A stretch of DNA of 64,000 bases from Bacillota bacterium (GTDB lineage Bacteria; Bacillota; Sulfobacillia; Sulfobacillales; Sulfobacillaceae). Below the pieces are notes generated by a model. It was not told where the DNA came from and ran no database searches. It saw only the letters and a program-made list of their open reading frames with translations. The position numbers and the translations under genes are program-made. Below are positions 40,505-48,266 of the stretch, in pieces. Numbering within the stretch: position 1 is the stretch's first letter; each line of letters begins with the position of its first letter. The stretch covers positions 248,001 through 312,000 of the forward strand of contig JAPNUO010000003.1 of NCBI GenBank assembly GCA_026627065.1, in the 5' to 3' direction.

Positions 40505-42571
40505 ATGAAAAATCCCCAGCCGACATTAACCCTGGACCGGTTGTGGCACGGCGGCGATTACAATCCTGAGCAGTGGCTGGACACCCCTGAGGTGTGGGAT
40601 GAGGATCTTCGGCTGATGAAGCTAGCCCACGTGAATGAGGCCACGGTGGGCGTGTTTTCCTGGGCGACGCTGGAGCCGGAAGAAGGGCGCTTTGCCTTCG
40701 AATGGCTGGACGCTGTGATGGATCGCCTGGCCCGCAACGGCATCGATGTGGTGTTGGCCACCCCCAGCGGGGCGCGCCCTGCCTGGCTTGCCCAGCGCTA
40801 CCCGGAGGTGCTGCGGGTGAGTCCCGACCGGCAGCGCGAGCTGTTCGGCGAACGGCACAATCATTGCCCTACCTCCCCGGTGTACCGGAGGCTCTGCCAA
40901 CGCATCAACCGGGCATTAGCCGAACGGTACGGACGACACCCGGCGCTCAAGCTCTGGCACGTCTCGAACGAATATGGGGGCGAATGCCACTGCGACTTTT
41001 GCCAAAATGCCTTTCGGGCGTGGCTTCAGCGCCGGTACGGGACGTTGGAGCGGTTGAATCAGGCGTGGTGGACGCGGTTTTGGAGCCATACTTACACGTC
41101 CTGGGATCAAATCGAGTCCCCGTCGCCGCGCGGCATGCGCTCGCTGCACGGGCTCAATCTGGATTGGAAGCGATTCGTCACCGAGCAAACCCTCGCGTTT
41201 ATGCAGGACGAAATCGCGCCCCTTAGGGAACTGACGCCACAGGTGCCGATCACCACCAACTTCATGGGAACGTACCCAGGCCTCAATTACTGGCGGTTTG
41301 CGGACACGCTGGACGTAATCTCTTGGGACAACTATCCCCGCTGGCACGCCCAAGGCTCAGACGTGGATCTCGCAAGCTCGGTGGCCTTTCTTCACGATTT
41401 GGCGCGGTCGTTTAAGCACCAGCCGTTCTTGATGATGGAAAGCACTCCGAGCACCACCAACTGGATGACGGTCTCCAAGCTGAAGCGGCCGGGCATGCAT
41501 CGGCTGTCCTCACTGCAGGCGGTGGCCCATGGTTCCGATTCGGTCCAGTACTTTCAGTGGCGGAAAAGCCGGGGCGGGCCGGAAAAGTTTCACGGCGCGG
41601 TGGTTGACCATGCGGGTCATGAAAGGACCCGCGTGTTTGCTGACGTGGCCGAGGTCGGAGAAGTGCTGGAGAAGCTGCGCCCGGTGGCCGGAAGCCAAAT
41701 CCTGTCGTCGGTGGCGATTCTCTACGACTGGGAGAACCGCTGGGCCATTGACGACGCCATGGGGCCGCGCCGGGACGGCCGAGACTATCAGCCCACCTGC
41801 GAGGCCCACCATCGGGCGTTGTGGCGCCTCGGCGTGATGACCGACGTGATTAACATGGATCAAGACTTCTCCCGCTATCGCCTGCTTGTCGCCCCCATGC
41901 TCTATATGGTGCGCGAGGGGGTGGCGGAGCGCCTGGAGGCTTATGTGCGCGATGGGGGCACGGTCGTGTTGACCTACTGGAGCGGCGTGGCCGATGCCAC
42001 CGACCTCTGCTTCATCGGCGGGGCGCCGGGGCCCCTGAAACGCCTTCTGGGGCTGTGGGTCGAAGAAATCGATGCGATTACGGAGGACGATGCCAACGTC
42101 TGGGTGATGGAACCGGACAATTCCCTCAACCTGCACGGCACGTACGGCGTGCGCCAGTTGTGCGAGCGCATCCACCCGGAGACGGCGGACGTGTTGGCGC
42201 GCTACGGCGCTGACTTTTACGCCGGAGAACCGGCCATGACGGTGAATCGCTGGGGGGCTGGCGCCGCCTATTACCTGGCCGCCCGCACCGACCAGCGATT
42301 TCTCAATAACTTTTATGCCGCCTTGGCGCGGGAGCTGCATCTTCCGTCGGCCGTGCCCTTCCCCTTGCCGGAGGGGGTGTCGGCCACCGTCCGGGTCCGG
42401 GGGGCGCAGCAGTGGACCTTCCTCATGAATTTCTCGGCGGAACCCCGCGAGGTTCACCTCGGAGATGCGGCGCGGCACGAGGTTGTTTCGGATCGCTGGC
42501 TCGGCGGCGCCGTCACGGTGCCGCCCTATGGCGTGCTGGTCCTGGAGGCTGAGTCGCCTTCTCACCCGTGA
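40505..42571 (+). CDS. Beta-galactosidase, glycoside hydrolase family 42
   Basis: 688 residues, the standard GH42 length with three domains: TIM barrel (about 1-390), Rossmann-like trimerisation domain (about 395-600) and a small beta domain. The acid/base Glu lies in HVSNEYGG (near 156) and the nucleophile Glu in LMMESTPS (near 312). The cysteine cluster CHCDFC just after the acid/base, plus an upstream Cys (HNHCPTS), matches the zinc site of GH42 enzymes from thermophiles. No signal peptide, so it cleaves imported galactosides in the cytoplasm. AAGAAGGTG precedes the ATG. No sugar transporter gene is adjacent. Confidence 0.95.
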   Translation: MKNPQPTLTLDRLWHGGDYNPEQWLDTPEVWDEDLRLMKLAHVNEATVGVFSWATLEPEEGRFAFEWLDAVMDRLARNGIDVVLATPSGARPAWLAQRYPEVLRVSPDRQRELFGERHNHCPTSPVYRRLCQRINRALAERYGRHPALKLWHVSNEYGGECHCDFCQNAFRAWLQRRYGTLERLNQAWWTRFWSHTYTSWDQIESPSPRGMRSLHGLNLDWKRFVTEQTLAFMQDEIAPLRELTPQVPITTNFMGTYPGLNYWRFADTLDVISWDNYPRWHAQGSDVDLASSVAFLHDLARSFKHQPFLMMESTPSTTNWMTVSKLKRPGMHRLSSLQAVAHGSDSVQYFQWRKSRGGPEKFHGAVVDHAGHERTRVFADVAEVGEVLEKLRPVAGSQILSSVAILYDWENRWAIDDAMGPRRDGRDYQPTCEAHHRALWRLGVMTDVINMDQDFSRYRLLVAPMLYMVREGVAERLEAYVRDGGTVVLTYWSGVADATDLCFIGGAPGPLKRLLGLWVEEIDAITEDDANVWVMEPDNSLNLHGTYGVRQLCERIHPETADVLARYGADFYAGEPAMTVNRWGAGAAYYLAARTDQRFLNNFYAALARELHLPSAVPFPLPEGVSATVRVRGAQQWTFLMNFSAEPREVHLGDAARHEVVSDRWLGGAVTVPPYGVLVLEAESPSHP

Positions 42572-42616
42572 CGTGGTGGACGGGCGAATGGCGGCACGAA
42601 AGAAAGGAGCAAGACC

Positions 42617-42841
42617 ATGTCGATGAAGCGGATGGCCGGGCTGTTGTACTGGGTGGGATTTGCCATTTTGGTGGTGGGGGTGATTAGCGGCGGGGTGGCG
42701 GACGTGTCTCAACTGGTCAGCACCCCGTTTTCCGGCCAGAGTGTGGCGCTGCTGTTTGGGCAGATTGCTTCGCCGCTGTGGGAGGGATTGCTCTTGATGG
42801 CCGTCGCCCTGGTGCTGCGCCGGCTGTCCGGGGAGTCGTAA
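42617..42841 (+). CDS. Small two-helix membrane protein
   Basis: 74 residues: two hydrophobic helices (about 6-30 and 45-67) around a short loop with a Ser/Gln-rich stretch, basic at both ends. AAAGGAGC precedes the ATG. It follows the GH42 gene by 45 bases and may share its transcript. No recognised family. Confidence 0.65.
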   Translation: MSMKRMAGLLYWVGFAILVVGVISGGVADVSQLVSTPFSGQSVALLFGQIASPLWEGLLLMAVALVLRRLSGES

Positions 42842-42873
42842 GAGCCAGGCAGAGACGCGCTTTCCGAGTGAGC

Positions 42874-42879
42874 TATAAT
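42874..42879 (+). promoter_or_regulatory. -10 element upstream of recD2
   Basis: TATAAT, perfect consensus, 79 bases before the recD2 ATG. No good -35 at 17 bases. Confidence 0.35.
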
Positions 42880-42958
42880 GGCTTAAAATCGCGCGAGTTG
42901 GCGGCCGGAGCGAGGGGCAGGCTCGGCGCCGGCGTTCGCGAGGCAAGGAGCCAGGCGT

Positions 42959-45181
42959 ATGGCAGGATCATCGTCGTCCGAGCTGACCGGGGAGCGCCTC
43001 GAGGGCATGGTCGAGCGGGTCACCTTCCACGATGCCGAGAGCGGCTTTTCGGTGTTGCAGGTGCGCGTGCCCGGCCACCGGGAGCTGGTCCCGGTGGTGG
43101 GACACGCCTCTCAAGTGGTGGCCGGCGAGTTTCTGAGCGCGCGCGGCCGCTGGGTCATCCACCGCCAGCACGGCCGGCAGTTTGAGGCGGCGGCGTTGGA
43201 GTTGACGCCGCCCCACACGCTGGCCGGAATGGAGAAATACCTGGCATCGGGCTGGGTCAAGGGCATAGGGCCGGTCTATGCCAAGCGGTTGGTCAAGGCG
43301 TTTGGGCGCGACGTGTTTGACGTCATTGAGCACCATCCGGAACGATTGCAGGAGGTGCCGGGCATCGGGCCCCGGCGAGCGTCCAACATCACCCAAGGGT
43401 GGCGGGATCAAAAGGTCATTCGCGACATCATGGTGTTTTTGCACAGCCACGGCGTGTCAACCGCTCAGGCGGTGCGCATTTTCAAGACGTACGGCGAGGA
43501 CGCCATTCGGGTCGTGGAAGAAAACCCGTACCGCCTGGCCCGCGATATTCGCGGCATCGGGTTTAAAAGCGCCGACCGCATTGCACGGCAGCTCGGCATT
43601 GACGAACTCGCCCCGATTCGCATCGAGGCCGGGGTGAGTTACGCGCTTTGGGAAGCGGCGGGCGACGGGCACGTGGCGTTGCCGGAGGATGCCCTAATCG
43701 CGAAAACGGCGGAACTCTTGTCAGTCCCGGCAGAGGCGGTGAAACCAGCCATTGAGCATGAGGCGGAAGCCGGCCGGGTCGTGCTTTCCTCCATCCGGGG
43801 GGTGCCCTGTGTCCTGCTGGCCTCCTTTGCCTATCAAGAGCGCATGCTGGCCGAGCGTTTGCTGTGTTTGGCCGCGGGAGCGCCCCCGTGGCCGCCCCTG
43901 AACGTGGAGTCGAGCATCCGCTGGGCGGAGTCGCGCCTTGGCTTAACCTTGGCGCCGCAGCAACGGCGGGCGGTGGAGCTGGCGCTGAGCTCCAAGGTGC
44001 TGGTGATTACCGGCGGACCGGGGGTCGGCAAGACCACGTTGCTGAAGACGGTCGTGAGCATTTTGTCCGCCCATCAAGTCTCCCTCGCGTTGTGCGCGCC
44101 CACCGGACGCGCCGCCAAGCGCCTGGCCGAGGCCACCGAGATGCCGGCCAAGACCATCCATCGCCTGCTGGGAGCTCGGCCAGGCGGCGACTTTCAGTAC
44201 GACGCTCAGCATCCCTTGCCGGCCGATCTCGTGGTGGTGGACGAATGCTCCATGATCGACATCTCGCTCATGTATCATTTGACGGAGGCGATTTCGCCCC
44301 GTGCGGCCTTAATTTTGGTCGGGGACGGCGATCAGATCCCCTCGGTCGGCCCGGGCCAAGTCTTTCGCGACATCTTGGCGTCTCATGCCCTTCCCGTGGT
44401 GCGCCTGACGGAAGTGTTCCGCCAGGCCGCCGAGAGCGCCATTGTCTTAAACGCCCATCGCATCAACCAAGGGAAAATGCCCCAATTTCCTGCCCTGGCC
44501 GAGGCCGGGCCCACCGACGACTTTTACTTTGTGGCCGCCGAGACACCGGAGGAGGCGGCCGAGAAAGTGGTGCGGCTGGTGGCGGAACGCATCCCCCGCC
44601 GTTTTGGGTTTCATCCGCTGCGCGAGGTGCAAGTGCTCTGCCCGATGAACCGGGGGAGCGTGGGGGCGCTTCATCTCAACCAGCGGCTTCAGGAAGCGCT
44701 GAACCCTCCCGGGCCGGAGGCCGTGGAACGCTTCGGCTGGCGGTTTGGCCTGGGGGACAAGGTGATGCAACTTGTCAACGACTACGACAAAGAGGTCTTT
44801 AACGGCGACGTGGGATGGGTCAGCGCCATTCATGCGGACGACCAGTCGCTCGCGGTGCAATTTGACGACCGCACAGTGATTTACGACTTCGTCGACCTGG
44901 ACGCGCTCGTTCCCGCCTACGCCATGACCATCCACAAGGCTCAAGGGTCTGAATATCCCGCGGTCGTTATTCCCGTGATGACCCAGCATTACCCCATGCT
45001 GCGGCGCAATCTGCTTTACACGGCGGTGACCCGCGCCAAGCGCCTGGCCATTCTGGTCGGCCAGCTGCGAGCGGTGGCCATTGCCGTGCGGGCCCGCGGA
45101 CAAGACACGCGATGGTCGAAGCTGCAAGAGTGGCTGGAGGAGCTGGCGCAGTCCCGGCCGTCGCCGTCGTCCCGTCCCTAG
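42959..45181 (+). CDS. recD2: ATP-dependent 5'-3' DNA helicase RecD2
   Basis: 740 residues, standard for RecD2 (the RecBC-independent form of Gram-positive bacteria and Deinococcus). An N-terminal OB-like domain (about 10-80) precedes tandem helix-hairpin-helix motifs (GIGPVYAKRLVKAFG; VPGIGPRRASNI; IRGIGFKSADRIA). The SF1B helicase core follows: Walker A GGPGVGKTT near 354, motif II VVDECSM near 427, GDGDQIPSVGPG motif III, and the C-terminal YAMTIHKAQGSEYP and NLLYTAVTRAK. It acts in DNA repair and replication-fork processing. ATG at 42959 is weakly supported by an upstream GCAAGGAG. Confidence 0.95.
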   Translation: MAGSSSSELTGERLEGMVERVTFHDAESGFSVLQVRVPGHRELVPVVGHASQVVAGEFLSARGRWVIHRQHGRQFEAAALELTPPHTLAGMEKYLASGWVKGIGPVYAKRLVKAFGRDVFDVIEHHPERLQEVPGIGPRRASNITQGWRDQKVIRDIMVFLHSHGVSTAQAVRIFKTYGEDAIRVVEENPYRLARDIRGIGFKSADRIARQLGIDELAPIRIEAGVSYALWEAAGDGHVALPEDALIAKTAELLSVPAEAVKPAIEHEAEAGRVVLSSIRGVPCVLLASFAYQERMLAERLLCLAAGAPPWPPLNVESSIRWAESRLGLTLAPQQRRAVELALSSKVLVITGGPGVGKTTLLKTVVSILSAHQVSLALCAPTGRAAKRLAEATEMPAKTIHRLLGARPGGDFQYDAQHPLPADLVVVDECSMIDISLMYHLTEAISPRAALILVGDGDQIPSVGPGQVFRDILASHALPVVRLTEVFRQAAESAIVLNAHRINQGKMPQFPALAEAGPTDDFYFVAAETPEEAAEKVVRLVAERIPRRFGFHPLREVQVLCPMNRGSVGALHLNQRLQEALNPPGPEAVERFGWRFGLGDKVMQLVNDYDKEVFNGDVGWVSAIHADDQSLAVQFDDRTVIYDFVDLDALVPAYAMTIHKAQGSEYPAVVIPVMTQHYPMLRRNLLYTAVTRAKRLAILVGQLRAVAIAVRARGQDTRWSKLQEWLEELAQSRPSPSSRP

Positions 45182-45534
45182 GAGCTTGCCCGGGTTTTCC
45201 GGGAATGACGAATTGGCGGCGGGGAGATGGGGAGGGGCCAGGGCTGGGAGATGCCATGCCTCTAGCCGAACGCAGCCTGATCGCACCCCGGATTCCTGGA
45301 GGAAGCGTCTCGGCGGTACCCTCATTTTTCTCCACGTGGGTCGGTGTTGCCGGAATCGAGCCACGAGGGCCACGTCGGACCCCACCCATGTGCGGGCCAG
45401 TGAGCGGAAGGGGTGCGGCCCCGGATCTTTTCTGTCACCCGCGGGTCTTAAGGCGGCTGATTGCGCCGGTTCGCACTTATCCCAAAAGAATTCGCGAGAG
45501 CTCGCGAATTCTTGGTAACAGATTGTACGGCGTG
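45182..45534. other. Intergenic region without a supported gene
   Basis: 353 bases between convergent genes. Open frames are present but lack ribosome-binding sites and look random. GGAATCGAGCC at 45352-45362 looks like a tRNA T-arm on the minus strand, but the surrounding bases do not fold into a tRNA. The right end carries a strong hairpin. Confidence 0.5.
45484..45513 (-). terminator. Long near-perfect hairpin, probable terminator of the minus-strand FAD gene
   Basis: AAGAATTCGCGAG and CTCGCGAATTCTT (45486-45498, 45501-45513) form a 13-bp perfect inverted repeat with a 2-base centre, so the real loop is slightly larger. On the minus strand it ends in TTTT. It lies 22 bases beyond the stop at 45535. 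Confidence 0.65.
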
Positions 45535-46101
45535 TTAGGCGGGTTTATACACGTCATGATCAACATGGCGGGCGCCCGCCATCTCGCTCAGCAGGTTAAT
45601 CGCGACCTTAGCTCCGTCGCCGGCGGTGATAATCGTGTGCATGCTGACGCCGGCAACCGTGCCCGCCGCCCAAATGCCGGGGATGGAGGTCTTGCCCTCC
45701 GGCGACACGTCGACGATGGTCTTGATGCGAGGTTCGGTGCCCGGCTTGGTGCGCACGCCTATGCGCTCGATCATATCGGTGTAAAGACCGGTCGCTAAGA
45801 TGATATAGCGTGCGTGAAACACGCCTTGATCCGTCTCGACCGTAAAGTGGTCGTCCGTGCGGCGAATATCCGTCACGTCGGCCGCCACGATTTCCGCCCC
45901 ATGTTCCTTGGCTTGGGCCTTGCCGGTTTCTACCAGGTCGGGGCCAGTGATATTGGGCGCCCCGTAATGGTTTTTCACCAGCGCCCGCCGCGTGACGCTG
46001 AGCCCGTTGTCAAACATGAGGGTCTTTTTCCCGGCTTTGGCGAGAAAGATGGCCGCGCTGGCCCCAGCGGGACCTGCGCCGACGACGATGACATCGTACA
46101 C
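45535..46101 (-). CDS. Short thioredoxin-reductase-like FAD protein lacking the NADPH domain
   Basis: 188 residues from the GTG at 46101 (AAAGGATG upstream). The N terminus has the dinucleotide motif VVGAGPAGASAA and the C terminus the FAD-binding GIWAAGTVAGVSMHTIITAGDGAKVA of the thioredoxin reductase family. TrxB is about 310 residues. Here the central NADPH domain with its CxxC pair is missing, and the FAD halves are joined directly. An Ala-Thr-Gly strand (IILATGLY) is retained. It is probably a flavoprotein that takes electrons from a partner, or binds FAD non-catalytically. Function unknown. Confidence 0.75.
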   Translation of the reverse strand: MYDVIVVGAGPAGASAAIFLAKAGKKTLMFDNGLSVTRRALVKNHYGAPNITGPDLVETGKAQAKEHGAEIVAADVTDIRRTDDHFTVETDQGVFHARYIILATGLYTDMIERIGVRTKPGTEPRIKTIVDVSPEGKTSIPGIWAAGTVAGVSMHTIITAGDGAKVAINLLSEMAGARHVDHDVYKPA

Positions 46102-46213
46102 CCTACCGCATCCTTTCCTGAGCGAAGAAATCATGCAAGAGCTAGTGTACCATAAGCCGCTGGGCACGGCTGAGGGACGCGGCATCGCGACCGGCGCTAG
46201 AGAGCAGGAGATT

Positions 46214-46221
46214 TTCGACAA
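46214..46221 (+). promoter_or_regulatory. Spo0A-box match before the three-gene cassette
   Basis: TTCGACAA, the exact complement of TTGTCGAA, 41 bases before the ATG at 46263. By-eye match; chance occurrence is possible. Confidence 0.35.
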
Positions 46222-46262
46222 AACGCGAATTCTTAGGCCAGGGAACGAACGGAGGGGAAGCC

Positions 46263-47078
46263 ATGGCGATAGACAGCGACACGTCGGAAAGGGTGCTGCA
46301 CGGCGTCGACGATTTTGAGTCGATCATCGCCCCAAAGCTAGAGGACTTGGGACGGCGGATAGAGCGCCTGGGGCGGCTTCGTCGGGTTGGCCAGCAGCGA
46401 ACCGAGGCGAATCTTGTCGAGATTCGGAGAGCATTGGACGAGGTGCGGCGGTTGGCCGAGGAGATTCAGGGCCTGGAGTCGCAGGTGGCGCGCGATGTCC
46501 TGGGCTTTCGCATGGCGCTGGTTCCGGAAGATCAGGAAGAGTGGAGCCAGCGCTTTCGCCGGGCGCTTCACAGCCAATACCCACCGGTCGAAGGCGAGTT
46601 CCCCACCTTCCTCGTTTTTCCGGTCGAGGTGCGGGTGGATTTTGCCCGGGACGCGGTCTATCTCAACAACCGCAGCGTGCGCACCTTGCACCCCGAAGCG
46701 GTGGCTCGGCGCGTGGAGCGAGAAATCGATCGGCTAAACCAGGAGCGGTTTCATGGCCTCCAGTTTGCGAAGGCCTTGCTGAGAGCGTATGACCTTCTGC
46801 AGGCGGAAGCCCGGGATTCGGAAAGCGGTACCAAGCGCGGGCGCGCAGTCAAACTCCGCGACGTTCATCAGGTGCTCACTCTGCGGAGCGGGGCTAGCCA
46901 CTACACCCTGCATCAATTTGCCTTTGACATATATCGCCTGCGCCGCGAGGGCGTGCTCCGCGTGGACGGGCGCCGCCTGGTGTTTGGGAGCACGCGCAAC
47001 CGCGGGGGGTTGGTGATTGTCTTGCCGGGCGGCCAGCGCGAAGTGTTAGGTTCGCTGGAAGTGGTGGACGATCAATGA
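46263..47078 (+). CDS. Coiled-coil protein, first gene of an uncharacterised ATPase cassette
   Basis: 271 residues, soluble. Residues about 20-90 are predicted coiled coil (IAPKLEDLGRRIERLGRLRR ... RRLAEEIQGLESQVARD). The middle has beta-like sequence (PTFLVFPVEVRVDFARDAVYLNNRSVRTLHP). A second helical stretch leads to a C-terminal region (ALRDVHQVLTLRSGASHYTLHQ-like, ending RRLVFGSTRNRGGLVIVLPGG) that resembles a winged helix. I do not recognise the family. ATG follows GGAGGGGAAGCC. The stop overlaps the next gene (ATGA), so it is stoichiometrically coupled to the two ATPases and is likely their substrate-binding or scaffolding partner. Confidence 0.8.
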   Translation: MAIDSDTSERVLHGVDDFESIIAPKLEDLGRRIERLGRLRRVGQQRTEANLVEIRRALDEVRRLAEEIQGLESQVARDVLGFRMALVPEDQEEWSQRFRRALHSQYPPVEGEFPTFLVFPVEVRVDFARDAVYLNNRSVRTLHPEAVARRVEREIDRLNQERFHGLQFAKALLRAYDLLQAEARDSESGTKRGRAVKLRDVHQVLTLRSGASHYTLHQFAFDIYRLRREGVLRVDGRRLVFGSTRNRGGLVIVLPGGQREVLGSLEVVDDQ

Positions 47079-48265
47079 CCCCGGTCGTCAGGCAATTTGC
47101 GGCCTGCCCGCGAGCCGAATACCTGCCCGAGCCGGTGATGGCGGAGACGTTCTGCGACCCGCTCGGAATTGCCGCCTTTTGGGCGAAGTGGTACTTGGAC
47201 GGGTTTGTCGACCAGGGCAATGGGAAGGTGAAGGTGGTGCTCGGGCGCCCAGGGGCGGGCAAAACGCATCTTTTGCGGTATGTGGCGTACTTGGCCCGAA
47301 ACCGAGGCTATACGACGGCGCTCATTGACGCTGGCCGACACCGTCTGGCCTCTATCGACGAAGTGTACCGCCTGGTCGCCCGCCAGATTGCCTGGCAGCC
47401 GCTGGTCGAACACTGGCTGATTCAGATCGTCCAGCGCGATTTGGGGTACGTGGAGTTTCAGGGCCGGTCCGCGAGTGACTTGGCGGCGTGGGCGCGAGGC
47501 GGCGGCGTGCGGGACCTCATGCTGTTTCAGCGCGACGTGCGCGAGGCGGTGGAACGTCGGCTTCACTCCTTGGATTTGGCGCGCGACTTTTTCGTGGCCG
47601 TGCGAAGCCTGGCGCTGTCACTGGCGATGGAGGGCGAGCCGAGAGGGGGACTCGTCACCTGGATTCTCGGCGACAGGCTGGATGCGGCGTCTCGGCGGGC
47701 CCTGGGGCTAGGGGACAATGTCAACCGGCAAAATGGCCGCGCGCTGCTCGCCTCCTTGGCACGCCTTTTGCACGGCCTCGGCCAGCGCGGGCTGGTGATC
47801 GCGGTGGACAACATTCAGGCGGTGGCGGCCACCCGGCGGGTCGAAGGACAGCCCTACTACACGCGCGCCAACCGCGACCAGCACTACGAAATGCTGCGCC
47901 AGCTCATCGACGACACCGCCATCACGCCGTACCTTATGGTCTACGTGGTCGGCGATCTCGAAAGCGTCACCAACGTGCGCTCCGGCTTCCCGTCATATCC
48001 TGCCCTCTGGGCGCGCTTGCAGAATGAGGTCAAGAGCTCCTTGCCTAACCTCTTTGCCGACGTCATCTCTTTAGACGAGTTGTGGGCGGCGGACCAGGAA
48101 TTGGGGGAGCAGCTTGCTGCACGCTGGAGCGCGGCGCGTCCCTGGACAGAGCTTACGCCTATCGAAGAGGCGGCCCCGGACAGTTATCGCGTGGAGTGGG
48201 CGCTGCCGCGCCGGCTGGTGGTCGATGTGCTACACCACGAGCTGCCGGAGGAAGGAGAAGGTTGA
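47075..48265 (+). CDS. P-loop ATPase, BrxC/BrxD-like, second gene of the cassette
   Basis: 396 residues. Walker A is GRPGAGKTH at 57-65. A Walker-B-like strand LVIAVDNIQ lies near 240, with Asn in place of the usual catalytic Glu. Helical sequence between them and the motif YVVGDLESVTNVRSGFPSYPALWARLQNEV near 290-320 resemble STAND/ORC-type ATPases of the BREX BrxC/BrxD group. The assignment is by overall look, not a search. Its start overlaps the coiled-coil gene and its stop is one base before the next ATG. With D-N in Walker B it may bind ATP but hydrolyse slowly. Confidence 0.8.
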   Translation: MTPVVRQFAACPRAEYLPEPVMAETFCDPLGIAAFWAKWYLDGFVDQGNGKVKVVLGRPGAGKTHLLRYVAYLARNRGYTTALIDAGRHRLASIDEVYRLVARQIAWQPLVEHWLIQIVQRDLGYVEFQGRSASDLAAWARGGGVRDLMLFQRDVREAVERRLHSLDLARDFFVAVRSLALSLAMEGEPRGGLVTWILGDRLDAASRRALGLGDNVNRQNGRALLASLARLLHGLGQRGLVIAVDNIQAVAATRRVEGQPYYTRANRDQHYEMLRQLIDDTAITPYLMVYVVGDLESVTNVRSGFPSYPALWARLQNEVKSSLPNLFADVISLDELWAADQELGEQLAARWSAARPWTELTPIEEAAPDSYRVEWALPRRLVVDVLHHELPEEGEG

Positions 48266-48266
48266 G

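Noticed and set aside
45352..45362. T-arm-like sequence suggesting a tRNA on the minus strand
   Set aside because: The flanking bases do not form a T stem (two mismatches in five pairs) or an acceptor stem, so no tRNA can be built.
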